A stretch of DNA of 64,000 bases from Mycolicibacterium sp. CBMA 234 (GTDB lineage: Bacteria; Actinomycetota; Actinomycetes; Mycobacteriales; Mycobacteriaceae): NCBI RefSeq assembly GCF_009729415.1, contig NZ_MPKW01000030.1, forward strand, positions 124,001 through 188,000, given 5' to 3'. Within the stretch, counting starts at the first letter, position 1; the number at the start of each line of letters is the position of its first letter. Made by a program: the position numbers and the translations under genes. Under the pieces are notes generated by a model. It was given only the letters and a program-made list of their open reading frames with translations. It was not told where the DNA came from and did not search any database. This document shows positions 43,667 to 51,421 of the stretch, piece after piece.

Positions 43667-44662
43667 TCAAGAGTTCCCATGGTGTCGCGGAGAAGCATCG
43701 CGGCCGGACCGGTAGTTAGCGCGATACCGGTGAGGTGGCATTCCGACTGTTCGGGCGAAGTGATAGCGCAGCAGCGCATGAGACCCCAGCCCTGATTGTT
43801 CCGCCACGCGGGCCATCGGCAGCTCGGTGGTTTCCAGCAAAGTGCGGGCCAGGTCGATACGCATCTGGAGCAGCAGCTGCATCGGTGTGGTGTCGAACTG
43901 AATCCTGAACTGGCGGTTGAGACTACGTGCACTCAGCGATGCTTGCCGGGCGATCGTGTTGAGGTCCAATGGTTCATGGGCATGCAGCTTCATCCACTCG
44001 ATCATCGGTTGCAGTGGTTGTTCGGGGCGGACCGGAGGGACATGTTCGATGAACGGCGCTTGACCTTCGTCACGCCATGCCGGAATGACAAGTCGGCGCG
44101 CTGTTTTCGCCGCGAGCTCGGGTCCGCCGTCCTGGCGAATCAGATGCAGGCACAGGTCCAGCCCCGACGCGATACCGCCTGCAGTCAGCACGTGACCTTC
44201 ATCGATGAACAGTGCCGTGTCATCGACCTGGATGTCCGGGTATCTTTGCGCGAGTTCGCCGGACCAGCGCCAATGCGTGGTTGCGCGCCGGCCGGCCAGC
44301 AGACCGGCGGCGGCCAGGGTAAATGCCCCGACACACACCGATGCCACCTGCGCCCCGCGCTCGACAGCTCCACGCAGCTGCTCGGCGACGACGGAATGGT
44401 TATCGGTCAGGAAGTCTCCCGCACCCGGCACGATGATGACGTCGGCTGCCTCGAGTGCATCGATCCCATGCGGTGCAACGATTTTGACCGCGCCCATCTC
44501 AGACATCGTGGTGAGTGTCCGGGTGGGCGCACAGATGCGGACGTCGTAGCGCGGCGGGGCGTCCTCCTCCACGAGGGCCAGGTTCGCCATCCCGAACACC
44601 TGACCAGGGGTGAACAGTTCAAACCCCATGACGTGGGGCAGGCCGAGCACGGCAACAATCAT
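43667..44662 (-). CDS. GlxA-type transcriptional regulator (DJ-1/PfpI + AraC HTH)
   Basis: 331 aa. The N-terminal class I glutamine amidotransferase-like (DJ-1/PfpI) domain has VIIVPGAGD and ASVCVGAFTLAAAGLLAGRRATTHW, with the Cys at the nucleophile elbow; the C-terminal AraC double HTH reads LDLNTIARQASLSARSLNRQF and LPMARVAEQSGLGSHALLRYHF. Such regulators sense small metabolites. It is divergent from an HD hydrolase gene, and the 122-bp gap contains a perfect 9-bp-arm inverted repeat, the likely site of action. Confidence 0.93.
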   Translation of the reverse strand: MIVAVLGLPHVMGFELFTPGQVFGMANLALVEEDAPPRYDVRICAPTRTLTTMSEMGAVKIVAPHGIDALEAADVIIVPGAGDFLTDNHSVVAEQLRGAVERGAQVASVCVGAFTLAAAGLLAGRRATTHWRWSGELAQRYPDIQVDDTALFIDEGHVLTAGGIASGLDLCLHLIRQDGGPELAAKTARRLVIPAWRDEGQAPFIEHVPPVRPEQPLQPMIEWMKLHAHEPLDLNTIARQASLSARSLNRQFRIQFDTTPMQLLLQMRIDLARTLLETTELPMARVAEQSGLGSHALLRYHFARTVGMPPHRYRANYRSGRDASPRHHGNS

Positions 44663-44687
44663 CGCATCCGCCTTCCGCAGTCCATCA

Positions 44688-44722
44688 TGGCTAGATATTT
44701 GCAGTATATGGCGATCTAGCCA
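44688..44722. promoter_or_regulatory. Inverted repeat in the GlxA-regulator / HD-hydrolase promoter region
   Basis: TGGCTAGAT (44688-44696) and ATCTAGCCA (44714-44722): perfect 9-bp arms separated by 17 nt, so the arm centres are 26 nt apart (between two and three helical turns). The spacer holds TATATG, a possible -10 element. It is well placed for an AraC-type dimer controlling both genes. Confidence 0.62.
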
Positions 44723-44784
44723 CTAGTCTCCAGCAGTTCGAGCGCGCGACACTGGGTGCTCACCCACTGAAGGAGAGGACGCCG

Positions 44785-45465
44785 ATGACGAACATGCAGA
44801 CGCCCCGGGCCAACAGTTTCAGCCTGCCGGATTCCGATATCGCCGTGGCTGCAACAGAACTCACACTCCGAGCCACCCCTGAGTTCATCTACAACCACAG
44901 CATTCGCAGCTATCTGTTCGCTCGTGAGGTCGCAGCGGCACAAGGCATCCGCGCCGGCGTCGACTACGACGACGAGCTGGTCTACCTCAGCTGCATCCTG
45001 CATGACCTGGGCGCCACCGACCACGCGAACGGCGGCCAACGATTCGAGGTTGACGGCGCCGACGCGGCGGCGACATTCCTCCGCGAACACGGCGTCGACG
45101 AAGCGCAGATCACCGCGGTGTGGACGGCGATCGCGTTGCACACGAGCCCGGGACTGGCGCACCGATTCGGAAGCGTTCCAGCGGTGGCTCAGATGGGCAT
45201 CGGCACCGACATCATCGGATTAGGAAAAGGCCTGCTGCCCAACGGGTTCGCCGAACGAGTGCACCAGATGTGGCCGCGTCACAACCTTGGCTTTCAGCTC
45301 GCCGAGGCCATCGCACACCAAGTCCACGACAACCCCGCGAAAGGTGATCCGCTCGGTTTTCCTGGCCACCTCCACCAGCTGGTATATCCCGAGACCCCGA
45401 CGATCACCTGGTTCGACGTCGTCGAAGCCGCAGGTTGGGGTGACCAGCGCGGACCCGGACGGTAG
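44785..45465 (+). CDS. HD-domain hydrolase (cyanamide hydratase-like)
   Basis: 226 aa. The metal ligands are in NHSIRSYLFA (first His), CILHDLGATDH (the HD pair) and ALHTSPGLAHRFGSV (later His). The NHS-x-RSY-x-FA plus LHDLG combination is the hallmark of the cyanamide hydratase/DDI2-like HD group, which hydrates small nitriles to ureas; other members have unknown substrates. AGGAGAGG precedes the ATG. It is divergent from the GlxA-type regulator and followed at once by an MBL hydrolase, suggesting an inducible detoxification pair. Confidence 0.87.
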   Translation: MTNMQTPRANSFSLPDSDIAVAATELTLRATPEFIYNHSIRSYLFAREVAAAQGIRAGVDYDDELVYLSCILHDLGATDHANGGQRFEVDGADAAATFLREHGVDEAQITAVWTAIALHTSPGLAHRFGSVPAVAQMGIGTDIIGLGKGLLPNGFAERVHQMWPRHNLGFQLAEAIAHQVHDNPAKGDPLGFPGHLHQLVYPETPTITWFDVVEAAGWGDQRGPGR

Positions 45466-45467
45466 CA

Positions 45468-46214
45468 ATGACGTCGACGACAGTGACACCGATATCAGTC
45501 ATAGCTCGAGGCATGTCGAATGCCTTCCTAGTCAAGGGCGACAAGGCGGTGCTGGTGGATACGGGGATTCCGGGCGCCGGACCAAAGATCGAAGCTGCGC
45601 TTGCCAAGGAAAGCGTCAGCCCAGCTGACGTGTCGGCGATCGTGGTCACCCACGGTCATATCGACCACATGGGAAACGCGGCATATCTGCGAAAGACCCT
45701 GGGCGCGCCGATCATTGCCCATCGCGCCGACCTTCCCGCGTACTCGTCAGGCCGCGCCGTTGTGGAATACATGCGGCCAACGGGGCCCTTCGGATGGCTG
45801 TTCGGCAAGGTGCCGTTGGTTCGCGAGAGCACTGAGTCGTTCGAGCCCGACGTCTTTGTCGAGTCATCTCTGCCGCTGCATGACTACGGCGTTGATGCGC
45901 GAATCATGTTCACACCCGGCCACACTCCCGGATCACTTTCGGTGATCACCGGCTCCGGCGAGCTGATCGCCGCTGACTTGATCGCCGGTCCGCTGCTGGG
46001 CGCGATCCATTCCTGGCCGGCCAACCCACCGTTTCACTACGACCGGGTTCAGAATCTCTCCAGCCTCGACGCCATGCTCGCGCTCGAGCCCACCATCGTG
46101 TACGTCGGCCACGGCGGCCCGCTGGACCCGTCGCGCGTGCGTCGTTGGGCACAGTGGGAACATCGCAAGATTGGCCGCCGCTCGCAGTCGACAGTGCAAC
46201 CGCGATCGTCGTGA
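45468..46214 (+). CDS. Metallo-beta-lactamase-fold hydrolase
   Basis: 248 aa. THGHIDHMGNAAYL is the H-x-H-x-D-H zinc motif; the strand before it is KAVLVDTGIPGAG, and FTPGHTPGSLSVI and VYVGHGGP supply the later His ligands. The domain fits the glyoxalase II/AHL lactonase-like group. The ATG is 3 nt after the HD hydrolase stop, so the two are one operon. Substrate unknown. Confidence 0.9.
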   Translation: MTSTTVTPISVIARGMSNAFLVKGDKAVLVDTGIPGAGPKIEAALAKESVSPADVSAIVVTHGHIDHMGNAAYLRKTLGAPIIAHRADLPAYSSGRAVVEYMRPTGPFGWLFGKVPLVRESTESFEPDVFVESSLPLHDYGVDARIMFTPGHTPGSLSVITGSGELIAADLIAGPLLGAIHSWPANPPFHYDRVQNLSSLDAMLALEPTIVYVGHGGPLDPSRVRRWAQWEHRKIGRRSQSTVQPRSS

Positions 46215-46223
46215 AGCGAGCAT

Positions 46224-47366
46224 TCAGACGTGGCTATGTGCTGCGGTCCACCCCGGCAGAGGATCCGCGAAACGCAGCCAAGCGCTTGTGCCGGCAGCGA
46301 CTTCGTCGTCGGTGAGGAGCGCTGAGTCGAGAAGCGATCGCACCGCGTCTCTTTCGAGCCGGATGCCGATGAAAACGATCTCTTGACCGGGCGTGATGTC
46401 GGTGCTCGTCCAGAATTGAGCCGGCTCGATGGTGAGATTAGGTCCAGCCTGTGACCAGATCGCGGCGATGGTGGGGCGAGTGGCGATCCAGCAGAAGCCC
46501 TTGCTGCGCAACAGTCCTCGCATTTGATCGAGGGCGTCGGCGAGCCGCCCGGGATGGAAGGGGCGATCAGCGCGGAACGTCATGCTGCTGATGCCGTATT
46601 CCTCGGTTTCAGGGGTATGCCCGCCCGCGATCTCTTCGTCCCATCCGGGCATCTCGGCCGCGAGTTCCGGATCGAACAATCCGGTATCCAAAACCGTTGC
46701 GAGCGGCACGATCCCGTGATCCGTGCGTTGGATCACCGCGTGAGGGTTGAGGCGACGCACGACAGTCTCCACCGTCGCAATCGTTTTGGCGCTGACCAGA
46801 TCGGTCTTGTTGATCAGGACGACGTCGGCGAACTCAACCTGGTCGACCAGCAGGTCAGCGATGTTGCGGCCGTCGCCGTCGGCCACGGCGAGGTCGCGAT
46901 CAGCCAGCGCTTCCCCGCGGGCGAGCTCAGGCAGAAAGGTGCAGGCGTCGATCACGGTGACCATCGTGTCCAGGCGGGCAAGGCTGGACAGGACGAAACC
47001 GTCCTCGAATTCCCAGCTGAACGTGGCAGCCACGGGCATCGGCTCAGAGATGCCCGTCGATTCGATCACGATCTGATCGAATCGCTGCTGGCGGGCAAGG
47101 TCAGCGACAGCGGTGATCAGGTCTTCGCGCAGGGTGCAGCAGATGCATCCGTTGGTGAGTTCGACCAGCTTTTCCTCGGTCCGGTCGAGGTGACCCTGGC
47201 CGGCGATCAGCGCCGCGTCAATGTTCACCTCGCTCATGTCGTTGACGATCACCGCGACACGGCGGCCGTCACGATTGGCCAGGATGTGATTGAGCAGCGT
47301 GGTTTTCCCAGCTCCCAGGAAACCCGACAGCACGGTCACGGGGATGAGGTCAGAGGTCGAAGGCAT
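46224..47366 (-). CDS. CobW/ZNG-family GTPase, putative zinc metallochaperone
   Basis: 380 aa. Walker A is GFLGAGKTT (residues 15-23), the metal-binding CxCC is at 74-77, ESTG and NKTD are the later GTPase motifs, and a CobW_C domain occupies the last 110 residues. It ends with AHSHV. Such GTPases deliver zinc to client enzymes when zinc is scarce. The ATG at 47366 is 7 nt after TATCAT, and that -10 lies inside a strong Zur-box palindrome, so expression should rise in zinc starvation. A His-rich repeat protein is encoded 112 bp upstream on the same strand. Confidence 0.93.
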   Translation of the reverse strand: MPSTSDLIPVTVLSGFLGAGKTTLLNHILANRDGRRVAVIVNDMSEVNIDAALIAGQGHLDRTEEKLVELTNGCICCTLREDLITAVADLARQQRFDQIVIESTGISEPMPVAATFSWEFEDGFVLSSLARLDTMVTVIDACTFLPELARGEALADRDLAVADGDGRNIADLLVDQVEFADVVLINKTDLVSAKTIATVETVVRRLNPHAVIQRTDHGIVPLATVLDTGLFDPELAAEMPGWDEEIAGGHTPETEEYGISSMTFRADRPFHPGRLADALDQMRGLLRSKGFCWIATRPTIAAIWSQAGPNLTIEPAQFWTSTDITPGQEIVFIGIRLERDAVRSLLDSALLTDDEVAAGTSAWLRFADPLPGWTAAHSHV

Positions 47367-47371
47367 GCGGC

Positions 47372-47392
47372 TAATGATAATCATTTTCATTA
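47372..47392. promoter_or_regulatory. Zur (FurB) box at the CobW promoter
   Basis: 21-bp palindrome with arms TAATGATAAT and ATTTTCATTA around a central C; nine of ten arm positions pair. It covers the -10 TATCAT of the CobW gene and starts 5 bp before its ATG. The sequence closely matches the TGAnAAT...TCATTTTCA type of Zur operator in mycobacteria. Confidence 0.85.
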
Positions 47393-47478
47393 AGCCGCGC
47401 GAGTGGGACCTCGACGACCCTCAGCGAGTCAGATAGGCGTACCCATCCACCGGCCCAAGGACGCGATCCAGAGCGGAC

Positions 47479-47775
47479 TTAGTGCTCGTCGTAATGACCC
47501 TCGTGCGCCGCGTGCCGGCACCCGTCGTGGACGTAGTCGACATGGTCGCCATGCGGAACCGCGACGTGCCCGCAGCCGTCGCCATGCACATGGTCATGGC
47601 CCTCGTGCACCGTGTGCTCATCGACTTCGCACTCGTCAAAATGCCCGTCGTGCGCCGCGTGTAGGTGGCCATCGTGGACATAGTCGACGTGATCACCGTG
47701 CGGCACCGCCACGTGGCCGCAGCCGTCACCATGAACGTGGTCGTGGCCGCTGTGTTCAGTGTGTGTAGCAGTCAT
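47479..47775 (-). CDS. Histidine-rich tandem-repeat protein, putative zinc binder
   Basis: 98 aa, 26 His and 4 Cys, strongly acidic otherwise. It is made of two repeats (residues 10-48 and 59-97, offset 49 aa). A 27-residue core starting GHDHVHGDGCGH and ending VDYVHDG is identical in both copies. ATG 47775 begins MTATHTEHSG; no signal peptide, so cytoplasmic. Position just upstream of the Zur-controlled CobW GTPase suggests storage or transfer of zinc, but there is no Zur box directly before this gene. The identical core at protein level means a recent internal duplication or strong selection on the metal-binding pattern. Confidence 0.8.
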   Translation of the reverse strand: MTATHTEHSGHDHVHGDGCGHVAVPHGDHVDYVHDGHLHAAHDGHFDECEVDEHTVHEGHDHVHGDGCGHVAVPHGDHVDYVHDGCRHAAHEGHYDEH

Positions 47776-47944
47776 CTCGATCCGCCCTTCGCCGTTCCCG
47801 CAGGAACCCGGCCAGGCCCTGCCTGATGCTGACCACACTAGTGACGGACCACCACGCCCGGAATGAATTCATCGGCACAACAACGGAAACGACAGGGGTG
47901 GGGGCGCGCATCAGTTCCGAGTCGGGCGAGCATCTCGGAATAAT

Positions 47945-47960
47945 CCGGACTATGGTCCGG
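47945..47960. promoter_or_regulatory. Palindrome in the YceI promoter
   Basis: CCGGAC-tatg-GTCCGG, perfect 6-bp arms. The following TTAAGCTATT supplies possible -10 bases (TAAGCT, about 50 bp before the YceI start). A repressor bound here would block the yceI promoter; the protein is not encoded nearby. Confidence 0.55.
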
Positions 47961-48016
47961 TTAAGCTATTTCAGAGGCCGGAACAGCCGGTGCTCACAGA
48001 ATCAAAGGACAGGCAT

Positions 48017-48562
48017 ATGACCACCGCAACCACCCCCATCAGCGTCGGCACCTGGGCGATCGACCCCGCGCACTCGTCGGTCGAGTTTTCAGTACGCCAC
48101 CTGATGGTGAGCAAGGTCCGCGGCAAGTTCGAGAACTTCAGCGGCGCGATCACGGTCGCCGAGGACGGCACCCCGTCGGTCACTGCGGAGATCGACGTGA
48201 CCTCCCTGACCACCGGCAACGAACAGCGCGACGGCCACGTCAAGTCCGCCGACTTCTTCGACGCCGAGAACCACCCGGTGGCGACCTTCGCCTCGACCGC
48301 TGTGCGGCAGAACGGCGCGTCATACCTGCTCGACGGCAACCTGACCATCAAGGGCAACACCCGCCCGGTCACGCTGAACCTGGAATTCAATGGCGTCAGC
48401 CCCGGCATGGGCTACGGCGAGGTTTCCGGTTACGAGGCGTCAATTGTCATCAACCGCAAGGACTTCGGCGTTGACCTCGACTTGCCGATGGAGACCGGTG
48501 GCGCCGTCGTCGGCGACAAGGTGACCATCAGCCTCGACATCGAAGCCACCAAGCAAGCCTGA
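48017..48562 (+). CDS. YceI-family lipocalin-like isoprenoid-binding protein
   Basis: 181 aa from ATG 48017 with AAAGGACAGG upstream. WAIDPAHSSVEFSVRHLMVSKVRGKF opens the beta barrel; EIDVTSL, KSADFFDAENHPVATF, GNLTIKG and DLDLPMETGGAVVGDKVTISLD follow. The family binds polyisoprenoid lipids. No signal peptide is present, so this member is cytoplasmic. Its promoter has a 16-bp palindrome and its 3' end a long hairpin, making it a self-contained regulated gene. Confidence 0.92.
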   Translation: MTTATTPISVGTWAIDPAHSSVEFSVRHLMVSKVRGKFENFSGAITVAEDGTPSVTAEIDVTSLTTGNEQRDGHVKSADFFDAENHPVATFASTAVRQNGASYLLDGNLTIKGNTRPVTLNLEFNGVSPGMGYGEVSGYEASIVINRKDFGVDLDLPMETGGAVVGDKVTISLDIEATKQA

Positions 48563-48569
48563 TTCAAAG

Positions 48570-48620
48570 GCAACGCCGGGCCGGGTTACCCCGCAGCCTG
48601 TCCGCCCGGCCCGGTGTTGC
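48570..48620 (+). terminator. Long hairpin after yceI
   Basis: 16-bp stem (48570-48585 with 48605-48620; arms GCAACGCCGGGCCGGG and CCCGGCCCGGTGTTGC, one G-U pair) with a 19-nt loop, 7 nt after the stop. It lacks a T run, as many mycobacterial terminators do. Confidence 0.65.
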
Positions 48621-48716
48621 TCCACCCCGGGATTCCGCGCGCTCATTCCGGCCAGGCATTGCTGCCGAATGACGTCAAAACCGTTGTCCCCGAGGGTGGC
48701 TACCCAGCCACGACGC

Positions 48717-48983
48717 TCAGACGTACTTCTCGTGGACGTAGCACCAGCGCCAGTTCTCCCCCGGCTCGAACGACTGCACGATGGCGTGCCCGGGCGTGTG
48801 CGCGTGAGCGCTGGCGTGTCGCATCGGTGACGAGTCGCAGCACCCCACGTGCCCACAGGTCAGGCACAACCGCAGATGCACCCAGCGGGTTCCGGCGGCA
48901 ATGCAGTCCTGGCACCCCTTCGCCGTCTGTGGCGTGACGAGGCGGATGTCCCTGAGGTGGGAATCGGGGAAGATGGATGCCAC
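48717..48983 (-). CDS. UBP-type zinc-finger domain protein
   Basis: 88 aa from GTG 48983 with GAGGGA upstream. GCQDCIAAGTRWVHLRLCLTCGHVGCCDSS and the His pairs of HASAHAHTPGHAIVQS form the ZnF-UBP pattern, ending W-CYVHEKYV. In eukaryotes the fold binds ubiquitin C-termini; bacterial stand-alone versions are common in actinobacteria and of unknown role. It is separate from the neighbouring genes: yceI converges on it and the next gene upstream on its strand starts at 49634, past its own end at 49083. Confidence 0.88.
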   Translation of the reverse strand: MASIFPDSHLRDIRLVTPQTAKGCQDCIAAGTRWVHLRLCLTCGHVGCCDSSPMRHASAHAHTPGHAIVQSFEPGENWRWCYVHEKYV

Positions 48984-49082
48984 GCTTTTTCCCTCTCGCT
49001 TGGCCGCAGCCGAACTGTTGTGGTTTCCACGGTAACCCCGTACGCCGAAGTTCCATACGAACACGCTGGTCCGCGGGCGACG

Positions 49083-49634
49083 TCAGTGTGCAATCCCTTC
49101 GCGGCGAAGAACTTTCACCACAGTCAGCCAGAGGATGTGGATATCAAACGAGATCGAGCGCGCCAGCAGGTACTCGCAGTCCAACTGGACGGACTCAGGG
49201 GGCGCCAGGTCATGACGCCCGCTGACTTGCGCCCAGCTAGTCAGGCCAGGCGAGATCGCTGTGAGCCCGTGCCGGTTCCGTAATTCGATCAGGTCGAGCT
49301 GATCACACAGCGCTGGGCGGGGACCAACGAAGCTCATGTCTCCGATCAGGATGCTCCAAAGTTGTGGTAGCTCATCGAGACTCGTCTTTCGCAGCAAGGC
49401 GCCGATCGGTGTGAGAATCCCGTCGCGGCCGGCGGTCTCCTCCGGAGTACCCACTTGCAAGGTTCGGAACTTCGGCATCAAGAAGGGCATGTTGAGCGCG
49501 CCAATCCGTGGGCTCCAGAACAACACTGGGCCCGGCGACGTCAGAAGGACGGCAATGGCGATGGTCACCGCCATTGGGATGACGAACGGCAACGCGACCA
49601 CCACCAACAAGCGATCGAATACGCGCTTGCCCAA
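49083..49634 (-). CDS. Small bacterial sugar transferase (phosphoglycosyl transferase)
   Basis: 183 aa. One N-terminal hydrophobic re-entrant segment (about 8-32) followed by the conserved core: MPKFRTLQV, LRKTSLDELPQLWSIL, GDMSFVGPRPAL and SPGLTSWAQVSGR. Enzymes of this monotopic PglC/WcaJ-core type transfer a phosphosugar from a UDP-sugar to polyprenyl phosphate, the first step of a surface glycan. The TTG at 49634 has GAGGAG 8 nt upstream. No other glycan gene is adjacent; those at 1-10.5 kb could supply the rest of the pathway. Confidence 0.9.
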   Translation of the reverse strand: MGKRVFDRLLVVVALPFVIPMAVTIAIAVLLTSPGPVLFWSPRIGALNMPFLMPKFRTLQVGTPEETAGRDGILTPIGALLRKTSLDELPQLWSILIGDMSFVGPRPALCDQLDLIELRNRHGLTAISPGLTSWAQVSGRHDLAPPESVQLDCEYLLARSISFDIHILWLTVVKVLRREGIAH

Positions 49635-49724
49635 TTCGGACGCTCCTCACGACCTAGCCCCGGCCAGATAATATTCTGGCACGTCAATTTTTAGGTCGCA
49701 TTTCGAGACGAAACGCGGGCGCGG

Positions 49725-50495
49725 TTACCGCGGCGTGCCGCCGCCGTCCACGATGATGACCTGGCCGGTGATGTAACTGCCTGCGCCCGAACACAACAGC
49801 AGCGCGGCACCCACCAGCTCGTCGGGGTTGGCGAGCCGCTTCAGCAGCGTGTTGGAGGCCATCGCATCGACGACCGCCGGCGGGTTGTTGCGCACCATGT
49901 CGGTGTCGACCGGTCCGGGCGCGATCGCGTTGACCCGGATACCGTCAGCCGCGAAACCAGCCGCCATCGACCGGGTGAAGGACAGCAGAGCCGCCTTGCC
50001 CGCGGCGTACATCGAGACTTGCGACGCGAACTGGAACGCCCCGATCGACGACATGTTCAGCACGGCCGCGGCCGGGCTGGCCTTCAAGTGCGGCAGCGCT
50101 TTCTGCACCAGGAACACCGGACCACGCAAGTTCGAGTCGTACGACTTGGCCCACGCTTCCGGCGTCATCTCCCCCAGCGGCTGCGCCAGCGCGTTGGCCG
50201 CGTTGTTGACCAGCACGTCGATGCCGCCGAACTCCTCGACCGTGCGCTCGACGAGCCGGTCCAGGTCGTCGAGGCTGCCCATGTTCGTGGGCACGCCGAC
50301 GGCCTTGCCGCCCAGGCTCTGCAAGTGTGCGACCGCGGCCTCGCAGGCATCCGGCTTGCGGCTCGCCACCACCACGTTGGCGCCGGCCAGCACGAAACCC
50401 TCGGCCATCGCGAGCCCGATGCCCCGCGTCCCGCCCGTCACGATGACGGTGCGACCGGTCATGTCGAACAGGCGATCAAATGCGGTGCGGTCCAT
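49725..50495 (-). CDS. Classical SDR oxidoreductase
   Basis: 256 aa. TGGTRGIG (glycine loop), VVASRKPD (Arg suggests NADP), NNAANA, the catalytic Ser in NMSSIGAF and Y-AAGK, and GPVDTDM. The C-terminal ITGQVIIVDGGGT is typical of FabG-like family members. Specificity is unknown. It stands alone on the minus strand, 65 bp from the pseudouridine synthase gene. Confidence 0.91.
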   Translation of the reverse strand: MDRTAFDRLFDMTGRTVIVTGGTRGIGLAMAEGFVLAGANVVVASRKPDACEAAVAHLQSLGGKAVGVPTNMGSLDDLDRLVERTVEEFGGIDVLVNNAANALAQPLGEMTPEAWAKSYDSNLRGPVFLVQKALPHLKASPAAAVLNMSSIGAFQFASQVSMYAAGKAALLSFTRSMAAGFAADGIRVNAIAPGPVDTDMVRNNPPAVVDAMASNTLLKRLANPDELVGAALLLCSGAGSYITGQVIIVDGGGTPR

Positions 50496-50560
50496 GGCTA
50501 GCAGTAGACCACAGCGGCTGCGCGAGCCGACCCGGCCCGTGTCACTGCGTCGTCGAGGCG

Positions 50561-51421
50561 CTAACGGGACTCCAGCACGCGGGCACTGACGAACTCCCGC
50601 TCCGCCCCGGTCACCGGGTCGGTGAACGCGAGCCGGGAGGCCAACAGCTGCAACGGCGTCGAGAAGTCCCCGGCGGCAACGTCAAGAACGTCGGGATACA
50701 ACGGATCCCAGTCGATCGGCAGCCCCAGCGAGTTCATGTGCACGCGCAGCTGGTGAGTGCGGCCCGTCGACGGTGTCAGGCGAAACAGCCCCTCCCCCAA
50801 CGGGTCGACCACCGTCACGGCATTCACCTCGCCGGGTTCGATAACCGCCTGTAAAGACCCGCGCCGCTTCACAATTCGATCGCGCAACTCGACGGGCTCG
50901 GCCAGCACCCCGGCCGACGAGCGCGCCAGATACGTCTTCGACGCCGCGCCGGAGGCGAACATCGTCTGGTACGCGCCGCGCACCTCCCGTCGGGCCGTGA
51001 AGACCAGGACACCCGCGGTCAACCGGTCCAGCCGATGCGCCGGCGACAACTCCGGCAGGTCCAACGACCGTCGCAGCCGGACCAAGGCCGTCTGCACCAC
51101 ATGCCCGCCCCGCGGCATGGTGGCCAGGAAGTGGGGCTTGTCGACCACAACAATGTTCTCGTCGCGGTACAGCACCGGCACGTCGAACGGCACCACGACT
51201 TCGTCGGGCAGCTCCCGGTACCAGTAGATGAACGCACCCGCGGGTAGCTCAGTCGCCGCATCCACCACCGACCCGTCAGCGCAAACCACCTCGCCGGCAA
51301 GCACTTTCGCCTCGGCGTCCGCACCGAACCGGGACCGCAGCTCAGTGAGTACCGGCCCGCCGAGAACCCGCAGCCGTGACGGTCCGATGCCCTCGTACCC
51401 AGGACGTACAGGCAGGATCAA
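50561..51421 (-). CDS. RluA-family pseudouridine synthase
   Basis: 286 aa from TTG 51421, whose TTGA overlaps the glpD2 stop; the longer frame upstream lies inside glpD2. AHRLDRLTAGVLVFT has the catalytic Asp, and YRDENIVVVDKPHFLATMPRGGH and PSTGRTHQLRVHM are the other family motifs. An S4-like region is absent or short. It isomerises uridine in rRNA or tRNA; the target site is unknown. In M. tuberculosis a homologue (Rv3300c) lies close to glpD2, separated by phoY1. Confidence 0.92.
   Translation of the reverse strand: MILPVRPGYEGIGPSRLRVLGGPVLTELRSRFGADAEAKVLAGEVVCADGSVVDAATELPAGAFIYWYRELPDEVVVPFDVPVLYRDENIVVVDKPHFLATMPRGGHVVQTALVRLRRSLDLPELSPAHRLDRLTAGVLVFTARREVRGAYQTMFASGAASKTYLARSSAGVLAEPVELRDRIVKRRGSLQAVIEPGEVNAVTVVDPLGEGLFRLTPSTGRTHQLRVHMNSLGLPIDWDPLYPDVLDVAAGDFSTPLQLLASRLAFTDPVTGAEREFVSARVLESR

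Noticed and set aside
47482..47664. Plus-strand frame antisense to the His-rich gene
   Set aside because: Its Val/Met/Ala-rich product is the mirror of the CAC/CAT-rich histidine codons on the other strand.
49828..50589. Plus-strand frame of 253 codons antisense to the SDR gene
   Set aside because: The SDR on the minus strand has all family motifs; the antisense product has none.
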